Source of the DNA: Rallus limicola
Taxonomy: Eukaryota; Chordata; Aves; Gruiformes; Rallidae
Assembly: GCA_022605955.1 (NCBI GenBank)
Contig: JAKCOZ010000002.1
Coordinates: 69,978,783-70,042,782, forward strand
Direction: 5' to 3'
DNA length: 64,000 nucleotides
Below are positions 37,864 to 50,600 of the stretch, piece by piece. Under the pieces are notes generated by a model that was given only the letters and a program-made list of their open reading frames with translations, did not search any database and was not told the origin of the DNA. Numbering within the stretch: the stretch's first letter is position 1; every line of letters starts with the position of its first letter. The translations under genes were made by a program, and so were the position numbers.

Positions 37864-40800
37864 CAATAGGTAAAAAATAGTATAAAAGTAGCCCAGTGTT
37901 AGGAAAGATATCATCACAATTCAAGAAGATACCATCATGAGTCATCACTGACTTCTGGGACCAGGTGACAGACTGAGTTTCTCTTTCCCCCCCAGGGGAT
38001 GCCTTGGGTGAGATTTGAATATTTTGCTCTCCTAAGAAACTTAGAAATCTCTATAGAGAACTATTTATGTTGCTATATTGCTCAAATAATTTTCATTGCT
38101 TTATGTGTAACTTTATGTTGCCTTATGTTGCTATATTATTTGAACCTGCATTTGTAGACAGTGGATCATCACCAACAATGCAAAGAATCTGCCCTTTGTA
38201 ATCCCAACAAACAGCACCATTCACTAATCTAGCTGTGCTAGTTCATCCCAAATCTGACCATGTTAGTTCATCATTTACCTGTTTCATGTAACACAGGTGA
38301 GGTGTTTAGTGTACATAAGATGGAAAATTACAAACACTGGTGTGTAACAAGAGGGATTTCAGTTGCCTTTTTTCTCTCTTAATAATTATACAATTTAATA
38401 ATTATGCAATAAAAGCATGCAAAAATTCTTACTATAATTAGTTGGAGATACCACAAAGGTCCATTCACAACATTTAAATTTTATAGTTATATATATATAT
38501 ATGGGTTAACTTAACTATACAGGTCTCTAACGGCTACATGGAGACAGATAATTTATCTGTTTGCCTTGTCATCATTACACACTTAAATGTTTAAGGGAAC
38601 TTCAGAAAACACTTTTTATGGATGTAATGATAATATCTAAATAGAAACAAGCTTGTATATAAAACCTTGAAGCCCTGCTATCAGCATGACAATGTATATT
38701 CTAGAGGGAACAGACTTTCTGTTAGAAGATTCTGAATGCTTGACATCATTGTTTCCTGTAGATTTCTGCCTGCAATGCCTAGAAATACCTAAAGCTTTGG
38801 AGGCAAAGAGTGTGGTCAGCCATCAATAGACTTTTAATTGTAACATTTGACTTGTGGTTTATAATAATGACTGCAGGGATAAATAGTCAGCAAAGTTCAG
38901 AAGCAACTTCCTTCCCTTTTGTGCTGGGTGGAGACTCCGTTTATTAATTCAAATGTTTCTGTTCTCACAAGTCCTTTTCTAAGGAAGCACCTCATGTCTG
39001 TTAGGGTTGTCATCTAACAGTAGGTGTATTAAAGTCAAAATAAGATCATATAATCAGCTGCTTAGACTACCGGTAAACAGGCATGATAATCAAAGGGCAG
39101 TAGAAATCCAAGCAAGCTGTGTATAGTCTCTGGAAATATTCTTGTGTTATACTTAACTGAGTTTTGCTTCTGGTTAAGAAACTGTAGGGATCAGTCATCA
39201 TTAAAGCTGCAGAAAGCAAGCTGAGCATGCCATTGCTATATTAGCCCACACTCACCCAGCTGAAACCACAGCATTACAGCTGCTGCCATTTCTTTTCATT
39301 CATCTGTGCCTCGGTTACTCTTCAGGAGGCCACCCACTGTTTGCTTGCATACTGCTGTATATGCACGCTGCAGATTATGCACTATCATGCTCTATTTCTC
39401 TAAATTTTCCTTTAAACCAAAAGGGCTTTCTAGATACAAGGCTTTCAAGCAATATAATGTTAGATTAATGATGCCTACAAACTCATTTCTCCTCTGATAG
39501 GCATTTCTCAGTTCAACATGTGCGTATTGGCTAAAATGACAAGTTCACCACTTGTTGGTTTTATTAAGTAGTACTGTTTGCTTATTAGAAAGATGCAAAT
39601 TAGCAGAATATTAGGAATGCAGTAAAACTCAGAAATATTGGGTGGTTCACATTCTCAAAAGTTATGATTTTTCCATCAAGAAGCTATTAGCCTGAAGCAA
39701 GTATAGCAAATGAGCTACACTGCATCTACTAGTCAGACAAATTCTTCATGTTTTCATGAAACAAGTAGTTAGGGTGACTGGTATGCTTGTACTACTACTA
39801 ATTATCCTTTATTTAAAAAAAAAAAACAACAAACAAACAGGTACATTACAAGGGTTAAAAGAAAAATTAATGCAGGACGAAAGAATAAACTTATTCAGCT
39901 GCCTGCCTGACAAAATTCCATTGCAGTTTTTCAATCAGTTCAGTACCCTTCAAATGTGTTTATTATAGTGCTTGTACTTACGTACATCTTGCAGAACCCT
40001 CTATGCTTCAGTGCACCGAATACATCCATCTCCAGCTAGGGGTACCTTGTATGTTAGGGTTTAGGTGGAGGGAAGTTTCAGCTACAAATAATCACTTTCT
40101 GGTCCAGCTGGCCAGGGTTGGGATTATAAAAGCCATTAGTAGCATTTCTTCCTTGGTGTTCTGACATCTCTGCCTTTTGGCCTGGATATTTCTCTCATTT
40201 GTGGATTAGGAAGCGAAGTCTTGCTTGTTTGTCTGTTTTGGACACTGTTACAGCCTGGAGCATCAGAATGATGCTGAGCTTGGTTTTCTGGTCATATTTC
40301 TCACATCAGCAATCAAAGCAGGCAAGGAGATTGCACTGAAAGTTCAGTGTGGCTATCAAGGAGCCAAAATAGGCACACAAAAATGACCTGTATGTGCAAT
40401 ACAGACAAGTAATCTGAGGTGTCTGTGTCTGACTAGTAGTGGTGGATTATAAATTTGTAAAGGCACATTGAAGTTTGTTCCAGCAAAGATGCTGTGGGTC
40501 TAAACTAACAATCACCTTAGCACGCAGCTGGATTGGCAAACTTGAGTTGAAACTTGTGCATGCTTACACTGAAGGTAGTTGATTTGTAGTAAACACTGCT
40601 AAATTTAATTCTACCCTATTCACAAGAACACACAGATTCTCTTTATTCTTTGTCTCTGCTCAGGAAATGAAAGATTAATTGATTTTTTTAATTTCTAAAT
40701 ATGTATATATTTCAAAGAAGTCAGTACTAGATTTAAACTGCAGGGATTGGAGTAATTTTCTCATCAATAGGCTGGGTGGGATGGTTCTTCCAGCCGCTGT

Positions 40801-43100
40801 GCATACCTTTCTACATCACTCAATGTATGTGTAGCACCAGCATATGAATTTCTCAATATCCACCTGCATCCTTCTGAGCCATGAATCACCACAAGAATTT
40901 AGTACGATGGTTGTCCCAAAACCTGTTAGCAGCATGCTTCATGATAAAACAACCTTAAAACAGCATATTTCAGAAAATTATCATCCAAAGAACCTTATAC
41001 TGTGCTTCAGTGACAACTCTGAAAACTTGCAGTTTTTTAAAGTTGAAATATTTGTGGTAGACACTTATCTTTAGCTCTGCAATATCTAGTATGAAAAGAA
41101 CTAGCTAGCACGTCGTCCCCTGAACTAGCAGAAGTGGGAGGAAAAAATATTAATCACAGCATAGTATGTAACCTAGTTCTGGGATCAACAATGAATCATA
41201 CTATATAACAGCAGCAGCATGGGTTTGGAAACTTTACAGGATGGGAGGGGAAGCTCTGACTAGTGTTGTAAAAGCATTTTTGGCATTGCTTTATGTTATA
41301 CATTGCACTAATCCTTAGCATCTCTTTTAAAAAGCAACTTTCCAGACCTATCTCCAAAATCATCCCATAAAGCAACTCTAAATCTTTTGGAGCTTTTCCT
41401 CATGATTTAAAAGCATGGTTAGCATATAAAGAGTGACAGAATATTGAAAACAGTCTGAAAATGTACAGACCAGAGATATTCCTCCCACCCCACCAATCTG
41501 TTTGTCCCATTCTACATGGTTCCAACTGCATACAGCAGGAAAAAAATCCATGACTGATTTCTGTGGGATTCTTCATAAAACTTTTAGGATGTTTTCTATT
41601 ATTCTAGCAAATTCCCATTTCTTAATATCAACATGAATAAGATTTGACAGGTGGAACTTATAATAGCTAATGTTCTTTCTTTCATTTTCAAGAATCACTG
41701 AATATTTATCTATGCTTTGAATTCTAAGTGTCTAATTAATAGCATAGCTAACCTTCTAATATTACTTAGACACAAGAACTAATCATTTCTGTGCATTAAG
41801 AGGAACATATTAACTAAATCACCACAAGTTCAAACTTAGAAATTATTCTTTTGCATAATGCAAATGCACATCTCTTAACAACCTTGGAGCTTTGTATTTT
41901 CTATAGAACTTTCTCTTTTTTCCTCCCTTTACTTTCTAATCCCTCAAACAGGGCTTTTTTTTTCTCTTATTATAGGGTGGCACTTCAAGAACTTGACTAT
42001 GTGTTCTTTTGTTGATTTTTCACTTACTGCTGTAGACAAGAAAGACGTAGTCATTACTCTAGGAAATAACTCTGAGAAATAATAGCCACCCCAAAAAGAA
42101 AAGTGCAAAAGTGAAAGGGGAGTAGGTGAGGGTTTTGTTAGAAACTGAGGCTTGGAAATGGAAATAGTAATCTTTTAAGGCCAAAGTTATGTATAGAAAT
42201 TATTTGCTGGAGAGGGGAGAGATGGACACACAAAATCAAGAAACAGAGTTTAGGTCCAGGAATAATGTTATAGATTTAGGGATTTTAGAAATGTAAAAAT
42301 GAACAAGAGTTTTGGGTGTTCCCTAATACTTTGAGAGCAAAATGAGTGAGTAGAGCCCAGGAACAGACGAAGGAAGGATGAAAGAAGGCCAGCCTTCAGA
42401 AGACTAGAGGCTTTCAGAAAAATCTAGGATGAAAGATTTGTTTACACCTAGCTCTGTGAGTCTGCAGTCCTTCCAGATTTTAAATTGGGTTTAAGGAACT
42501 GCTGAGATGTATCTCTAGCAAAAGGTGCTGCAACCTGATGAGAAACAGACACAAAAGGAAACCTGAAAGAAAAAAAACAGCCTGAACTTACTCTGGGTTT
42601 GAAGGATCCTGTTGTTTGGTGATACTCTAAAGAAATAACTCATTCAACTGATCGATATGATCAGCAATGATAAAATGAATCTGCATTTTTTTCTGGTAAA
42701 TTGCAGTATGATACAAATACAAGCTTTCTCTCTTGACTGTGAAAGGTTCAAAGATTATTTTCATGTTGTATTTATTTAAGTGAAATGTTGGAGGCAGCAT
42801 AGCTTTCAGTAGGAAGACTTGAACTCTAATACCTGTTATAGAAGGCCTTAGCTTATTGAATCAATTTTCTTTGATTCTTCATTGGAATGAAGGCATACAT
42901 AAAACTATTTATTAGTAATTTTTGCACTCTTATCCATATTTTTTACCATAGGTTTTTGGCAAAATTTGACTTGTAACTGAATATATTCTGCTGAGACCAT
43001 GCTGCATCTTTTACAGGAGTTTCTAACAGTTTTAATAGTCTAGTAAAGCAGCACTTACCAAACTGGTGTACTGTGAGGGCAGGAAGAGCAGACAAGATCT
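37864..43100. other. AT-rich unique sequence, no gene seen
   Basis: Contains (AT)n at 38489-38502, an imperfect repeat of ttatgttgctatatt at about 38066-38140, a doubled ttaataattat motif at 38379-38409, and an A12 run near 39815-39826. Open frames are below 80 codons. A gggattataaaagcc string at 40122 resembles a TATA box, but nothing supports a promoter. Confidence 0.55.
38489..38502. repeat. (AT)n microsatellite
   Basis: Seven uninterrupted AT units. Confidence 0.85.
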
Positions 43101-43322
43101 AAATACAGTAAGTTCCATCTGAACATGAGAAAAAACATCTTTACTCTGAGGGTGACAGACCACTGATCCAGGCTGCCAGGAGTCTCCTTCTCTGGAGATA
43201 CTTGAAACCTTCCTGGACACAATCCTGTGCAGCCTGCTCTAGGTGATCCTACTCTGGCAGGGGGTTTGGAACAGATGATCTCCAGAGGTCCCTTCCAACC
43301 CCTACCATTCTGAGATGCTGTG
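43101..43322 (+). mobile_element. CR1 LINE 3' fragment
   Basis: About 220 bp of sense CR1 tail: cagtaagttccatctgaaca, a tttactctgagggtgacaga block, tccttctctggagatacttg, gcctgctctaggtgatccta, ccagaggtcccttccaaccc, and a decayed terminus (cattctgagatgctgtg). It belongs to the same subfamily style as the copy at 33321. Confidence 0.93.
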
Positions 43323-43820
43323 AAAGCCCTGCAATGTGCTCTTGCCCAGCTGTCATTGTTACGCAGCGCAAAGTTGTTCAATTTGACTGAAATAAGATGT
43401 GGATCAAGATATGAATCCTAATATACATTTATTTGCTTGCATTAGTTACACAGATAATCCCTGTCCCACCTTCTATATTTTTCCTCCTAATAATCTTTAT
43501 GATAAGCTAAAATGCAAGACATAATGTTTAAAACTCCTTTCCACACAGATCCTAAGGCTCGGACAACTTTCTCTTTGTAAATGTGTATTTGATAAGAGGA
43601 AACAAAGGTACTGCCAACAGTCTGAAGTGAGTTGCTGGGTAATGAAGAACAACAAGCTGTTTTTCTACAAATGTGGATGCTAAATACTTTTCCTGATTCA
43701 GAATTATCATGCTCTGAGAGACAGGTTTTATCTTATTTATCCAATAACAGACTTTAAAAAATGTTTTGATTGCTCTGTAACTTAATTGCACAAACTGGAT
43801 AAACTTTAATTTTGCAGTTT

Positions 43821-43864
43821 TGAAGACTACAAAGGAAACTGTTGAAGACTACAAAGGGAACTGT
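43821..43864. repeat. 22-bp tandem duplication
   Basis: Two adjacent copies of tgaagactacaaaggaaact+gt, differing by one base (aaaggaaact versus aaagggaact). Recent slippage-type duplication. Confidence 0.92.
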
Positions 43865-44602
43865 TAGAGCCAGACCTGAATTGCTTTTTGTATTTGTAGG
43901 TGCATTTGCAGTAATTATATTTCCAGCTCCAAATCTGGATACATATGAAGTTCAAACAAAGTAAAGATTTTGGTTTCAGTTAAATAACTTACTAGGCTTT
44001 CTTTCTGATGGATTTTTAGGACCTCTAATACAACCAGAAGCAATTAAAGATTTAGTTAGTGATGGAGACCACAAAAGAATTTGCATATGAGTCTAGAGTA
44101 CAGATACTCTGGTGTAGAACAGAATTCAGCCCTGATAGCAATTCTCAAGTTATGCTTAAAAGAATGCAATGAATAACTCCAAAGCTATTGAGAAATGATA
44201 TGCTGAAAGTCTATCCCAAGAATATTATTAGGACATCCAACTTTCCATGAAGAGTTCTGAAAGTTTAGTATTTGTTCTCCATTATGCCCTGCTCATCTCT
44301 AATTCTCAGGGCGATGACATAGATGTACTGGACAGACACACTAGAATACTGAGGGTGTAATTAACTTTTGCAATATGTATGCAAATCCCGTGGACACGAA
44401 TGGCTTTACAGAGGCTTCATGTTCAGAATTCTGTGGACTTTAAAAAGATATTTAAAAACACACGCCTTGAAGGGAAAGTCTGGATTTTTGCTATCCCTGA
44501 ATATCAAGGGGGGATATAGAAATATATTCCTTGTGCTATGATAAGAATTGGGTGAGAGGCAATAGTGGTTAGAAAATGAAAAGATGTTAAAAATTCAACA
44601 GG

Positions 44603-44647
44603 GTTTGGTTTTTTGGGGTTTTTTTTTTGTTTTGGTTTTTTTTTTTT
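44603..44647. repeat. T-rich low-complexity tract
   Basis: Runs of T broken by GG or GGGG (gggtttggttttttggggtt and on). Low complexity. The minus-strand lysine-rich open frame across it is an artefact of the tract. Confidence 0.9.
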
Positions 44648-45519
44648 GTAATGTAAATCAGCAGAGGAGGGAAAAAATAGTTCTAAAATTCTTTTCTTTG
44701 AGGACTTCCATCTCTTTGTAGGAATAACCACATAGGACTATTGTGTTATAAAATCCATGAACAGCAATTCACTTCCAGTCTTCCAGTGCCAAGCACCAAC
44801 TCCCTCTCCAGACTCTTTTGTAGAGTCTCAGTTACTTGCTGTTCCCAGAGTGTGGCTCCCTTTTCCTTCTTCCCCCTCTCATCTGGAGCCACTCAATCGG
44901 CTGAGGGAGCTACTGCCTGCTTTGGGAAATGGCAGCTGATTGAAGGAATTAGCGCCCACCGCTGTTCTGCAGGACTCCAATACCGCGTATTTCTCCTTTT
45001 TGTTGAGAAAGAACTGTGACATGACACCACTTCTTTAAGACACTCTGTGGTCCTATACGGTTTCTGGCTGAGTGAGAAGACACTGTTGTGTCACCTTGCC
45101 TGCAAGGATGGGAATGTCTGTACTATACTGCCACTCAACTCATCCATGTGATGGTCCTACCAGACTCTATTTCCTGCTGATCACAGAACTTGTCCAAGCT
45201 GTGGCACAAAGAAGCTGTTGACAATCATATCCTACAACTTTAACAAATACCCTAGCATGCCAAACTATTACAGATAAAACCTGGTGATGACACTGACTAT
45301 CTTTATTTCTACTGGATAGTTGTAAATAAATTAAGACTTAGTTCAGTGAGGAACAAAGTCTGACCTGAGGACACAGGATACGGGTTGTCTCACATCATAT
45401 CACAGTTTATATTAGATGAGTTGTATTATTGTTTTTAATTTGGGGAGACTGTTTTGCTTAATACAAATGAGTCTCATTTGTACAAAATGACCATTAACAC
45501 TGATGACATTGAGTGGTAT

Positions 45520-45606
45520 AGGGAAGGACTGGAGGAGGGAATGGAGGACATGGAGGGAATGGAAGGACTGGAGAACAGTAAGGGGGTGGATAAATAAGGA
45601 AGAGGA
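45520..45606. repeat. Purine-rich imperfect repeat
   Basis: G and A dominate on the plus strand. ggaaggactggag occurs at 45522-45534 and 45561-45573, and gagggaatgga twice between them. It looks like a short, decayed minisatellite. Confidence 0.8.
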
Positions 45607-47399
45607 CAGGCATTAACCAAGAAACTCCAATGTCTAACTTGCCATTTCAAAGTGTGGGGGTTTTTTCCTCCCAGCATACCTTGAATGGGTATCGAAAGGA
45701 TTTCTATACAGAGATTTTCCTTCACTGCTTTGTGTGGTACTTAGCCAGGAATCTTAGGTCATTGTTTTATTTCTCATTGCATAATTTCAGTGCTAGACAC
45801 ATGCTTACTGGTGATATGGTTCATTGATTGCAGAAAACATGTCACATTTCTGCAATTCTATTTCTGTCTCATAAAACTAGACCTTCTCAGAAAACTAGGC
45901 CTTCAGTAATTTTTTGAGAAAGAATATCCTTAATATAGGATAACGGAGGATCTTAGGTAGGGGAATTTTATCTTAATGGAAAAATAGATGTTTAGGGTGA
46001 ATTCTTTTTCATAATATTTTGTTTCTTTTATATCCCAGACTTTCAATAAATGCTGAGAGGTTTTTAGGAGCTCCAGTGGTAGTCTTGAAACATCCCCAGG
46101 AAGCTGGCAGCTATCCATCCCCTATAGATCTCTGTTGCTTGCCAAATGTGCCATTTTCAGATGTCTGCTTAAGAAGCTCCATTTCCATATGCTCCATATT
46201 CTAGTAATTTCAAATATACTTTCCCTGCTGAAATGAAAAATAATTTCCTCTCAAAATTTTCCACGTAAGCATTGTTATTCTGGGGAAAAAAAAGCCATCC
46301 CAAAAAAGACTCAAAAGAAACTTCCTCGCTTTTAAAATTATTTTAAACCATCGTCCTCCATTTAGTTGTGAATGCCCTTTGTAATACATTGGGCCCAAAT
46401 GGAAATGGTATAGTTAAATGCCTAAAGTAAAAACTCCTACTTACGCTCCTTCCCCTTGAAATACTGGGAAATGGAGTTGCAAGAATCCACATTACTAATA
46501 ACTACCATAGTGTTTGTTAGCACATGGGTATAATTTAATGAGTTTCATTCCTCTATCTTACTAGTGCAAAGAAGTTTCATTTAAATTTCAGCTTACTGGG
46601 TGAGATGAACAGGGGAAAGGAAGAGTCTCACCCTTAAGATCAAAGAGATAAAACCCATATAGATGCTAATACTAGACTTTTCAGAGACTGAATATAGGTC
46701 CTTAGCGAGCGCATTAATTAACTGTTACTGGCAAGGCTGCAAATGACTATTTCTAAGACTATATTTTCAAGCTGTCATTTCTCTACAGCATAATCCACAC
46801 AGAGACATTTTCTCTTGCTAGCTTTGGCTCAGTGCTGACAGTGGAGCACTGCAAATGGGGCAGCTGATTACCACCAGAAAGTTTACTGTTATGTTTTGTA
46901 GATTTATGCCTGCATGTTTAAACAACTGCAACTTAAAAAAACCCCCACCCAAAACAAAACAGTGTTAGCCTGCTATCCCACTGACAGACCTGCCACACTT
47001 CGTGGCTCTCCCAAGCAGTTTTTCCTGTGCAGGACTGCTCTGGATAACCTTGGAAACTATATTTGGGATTTTCAGCTGTATTTGGGCTTGGTGTCCCCAG
47101 GTAGCTTCTGTGCATGCAGGAAATCCCACACACATTCATCAGAAGTGCTGTACAGGGGATGCTCTTGAGAGCTGTGGCACTAACTGTGGCATTGCAGGAG
47201 AGTAGCCGGGCTGGGTTAGGGCAGACCCAGGGATGTCCGGGAGAGGGGAGTGAAACAGTGTTTTGCTGCACATGTGCAGTGAGACTGACAGTCAGAAACC
47301 CTTCAGCTGACTGTGCAGCTGATAAGCTTTGGTGATAGATACCTGCAAAATGGAGAAGGGGTTAAACCATTTTCTCGCATTTAAATGCTACCATAGAGG

Positions 47400-47682
47400 G
47401 GGACAATGAACTGCTGTCTAACTCTGTAGTACACAGGATGAGAAGAAATGGCCTTAGATGACAGCAAAATGTTTCCAGTCAGACACTGGCTATGTTTGCT
47501 TGTGTGGAAGAACTGCAAAGCACTGAAATGTGTGGCTTAGGGAGGCTGGAATCTTCATTAGTGGAAATGCTTAAAGATGAGCTAAAAAAACACTTATTGG
47601 GAGATATAGATCCTGCTTTAGAGAGGACAGTAGGTTAAATGATCTCCCCAGGTTCCTTCTAGGTTTATTTTCCTATGATTGC
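47400..47682 (+). mobile_element. Old CR1 3' fragment
   Basis: Degraded sense CR1 tail. It contains acaggatgagaagaaatggc (near 47433), ggaatcttcattagtggaaa (near 47548), a gtaggttaaatgatctcccc block (47630) and ttccttctaggtttatt leading to tcctatgattgc. Spacing and order fit CR1, but identity is low, so it is older than the copies at 33, 37 and 43 kb. The left edge is uncertain by about 40 bp. Confidence 0.75.
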
Positions 47683-50600
47683 AAGCACAATAAGTCTAAC
47701 ATGTCCCAAAAGTTTCCAATTACTGTGCCTGAACAGACCATCTGTGCTAAGCAATCTCAATATGCCTGATGCTTCCTGGAAGCATTATACTTACTGAAAC
47801 AGAAATATAACAGTTCCACCCATTTATACAAATGTCTGTCCAGGGTCACTGGGGAAAAGTGGTGGAAACACCAAACCACTTTCTTTAAACATTTCCTCAT
47901 GGAAGGAAAAAAACCATCTAAAGCTGAATTACAGTATTAGCGGATGCTATTTGCCAAGCTGTCTAATTGCAGACTTAACATGATAGGCAGCCATTTGTAA
48001 GCAGCTGAATTAAATGGTTGAACATGGAAGCAAAGCCTTTAAGCAAATTGAAATTCCTCAGCTTTAATAAGAGGCAAGGTTCAAAATAAAAACTGCTCTT
48101 AGGTAAACCACTTGTCACGGGGTGTCCACAAAAACATTATGGACATTTCAGAGCCAGGGAATCAAATCTTAAATCACCCCGAATAATTTTTGTAACTTTT
48201 GTAAAGTGATAAGCATGCCTTCAATTTATATTATTTCCACAGAGCTCCATTATCCTTATAGATACCAATATTATAATAACTTTTGAGGTTTACTTACCAT
48301 ATGCAAAGAAAGCTATAATTATGTACAGAAGAATAATCTTTAAAGCTTATTTGATAAAAAGGCAAAACATAGTTACGTAGGAACTTGTCTATTCAGAGTG
48401 GAAAGCAGTAAAGCAGCTCGATCTTCTTAAGAACACCACCACGAAAAAAAAAGTGAAGATATCTCTCACTGTCTTGCCCTTGTTTGTTGCTATTGCTGCT
48501 GTTCTTTTGTGATAGGAGTTGGTGGTACTGATTGGGCCTGGGGTAAGTTCAGAGGTACAAAAATATGTACTCTGTCTGGTGCTCATGCTGCAATGAGTTT
48601 CACAGTCTTGGAACCTCTCTCTTATTTCCAAATGAGTAACACTGTGATAATGTAAGCCAGGAGTTAGGGGGAATTTAGTATAGATTTTGAGCCTTAAAGA
48701 TTGAGGCAGAAAAACGGTGGAGGATACACACAGAAAGAATAAGCAGAGGAAAGTTTGCCCAAGCCATCTAATATTATCTTGTCTTTTATACTTACAGCTG
48801 ATCTTGTTAAAATTCCATACTGTAAATTGGACTCCGCTGAATCAACAGACACAGAAAGAAAGCTAGCAAACCCCCAAAATAATATCTGAGTTTCACGAAA
48901 AACCTGAGTAAATCAGATCCATCCTTCAGCCCTTGGGGGATGAAATGGAATTCTGTTCACAGGAAGATGCTGAGAAACAAGGTTTCTAAACTAAATGTTT
49001 GGTATAAACATTTTTTTGTCTTGGTACATTCCAAAATTTTATTAAATAAGATAAAACTTTATTTTTTTTATTCAAGCAAGTTCTGCTGCTTTTAAATAAT
49101 TAACTTTTTGACTAGTGCAATAATAGTTCTTAAATGCCTGTTCCCTCTACACAAGAAAAGAAGACAGAGGCTGAGATCTGAATGGGAAAGTCTGGGTGTT
49201 GGAGCAGTGAAGGAAGGGCAGATTAATATTTGCATGGTTTAACAGCATCTTCAGCAGAAGGTTGTGAATATAACCATACACCTACATACAGCTTCCAAGA
49301 CACCTAGAACAGGAGAAAAAAAAGATGAAAAAAAAAAAAAGACAGCCTAAAAAAAACAGCAAAGGAAAGATACAGAAGACAAGGAGGGACAGACCAAACC
49401 AAACAAGAGGTTGAAGCCCACAAAAGATGATGGCAAGACAGTAAAGAACAAGTTGTAGCCATTAGACAGGGAAAGGAAAAGCCAGTGAGTATGAGCATCA
49501 TGCTCATCAGCATAACCATCAGCTGAGATGCCCAGTGACTCACTGACTTGAGGCTGGATACAAAAGATCACAGCAACTGAAAGCTCCTAATGGGTGCAAA
49601 AAAACCAGTACGGTGTCCCATGATTGAAAAAGAACTTGGAAAAGGTGGTAAGGACCAGAAAGCAAATGTGTTCTTTTCTCTTCTGCTCTCTGAAAAAAAA
49701 ACCTTTCATCTGGCACCTAGAGCACTCCCGGGAAAGCTGCTTTGGTTCCTGCAGTAGATGAAAGCTGAAGCTTAGTCTTTTGCTTCCCAGGGACTGTTAG
49801 AAGGGGGAGCAGAAGCCTCTCCAGTGACACAGCTATTGGGGAAATGAAGTTGGAAAGGAAACCTGGTCAAATCTGTGGCAGGGAGGGGGAGGAAGGGTAA
49901 GGAAATCTTTTTTAGGGGATTATTTTGGGTGATGGGTAGAGGGTAACCTTACTATTCTGAAAGAAGACAACCAAGGGAATTTGAAGAACACTTCTTACTC
50001 CTAGTATTTCCTATTAACTCAGTGGCTTCCTGCCCAGCTTGCTGAGTAGCTATATCCCATCCCTGGGCATTGACTAACTTCTGGCTCTGTGTTAAAATTT
50101 AAGCTCCCTAAAGCAGGTGCTGGGCTTACCAGGCATCACTTGCAACTGTTTCACAGAGAAAACACCTTTTATTTTTCCAGGAGTCTTTAAAATCATGTTC
50201 CCTTGCTCAAATTTAGAAAGTAGTTTGGTTTTGTTTGGTTGGGGTTTTTTAACTAAATCTCTCTTTGGCTTTGGTTTAATTGATGAAGTGACATGCCAGT
50301 TACTTAATTATGGGAACAGCTGAACACTTTGCCTTTAATCAAGTTTCTATACCTTCCAATTTAGGGTAAGGATGGCAAGAAAATGTGCTTTGTCCCTTCA
50401 GACAAAAAATGCCTGGTCAAAGACATGATGCAAAGTGTAGCAATCAGAATAGAAGCAGAGTTTAGGTGGGGTAAATTTGCAATTGCAGGGACCAATTCTC
50501 AGATTGCATGAACCTGAGCAGTTAAGCAAGCTAAACAAGACTTTTATACCCCATCAAAGATTATATCTGTCATCATCTTCAGTAATGGTTCTGGGATTTG

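Larger units (their letters stand above)
43323..47399. other. AT-rich unique sequence with small simple repeats, no gene seen
   Basis: The simple repeats at 43821, 44603 and 45520 are listed separately. GC rises at 46970-47335, where several overlapping frames on both strands are open (up to 112 codons). That pattern points to low stop-codon density, not to coding, and no domain is recognised. Confidence 0.55.

Noticed and set aside
40122..40136. gggattataaaagcc as a TATA promoter
   Set aside because: No downstream exon or initiator context is visible. TATA-like strings are common in AT-rich DNA.
46933..47335. Several overlapping open frames on both strands
   Set aside because: Many frames open at once means few stop codons by composition. 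None has a recognisable domain.
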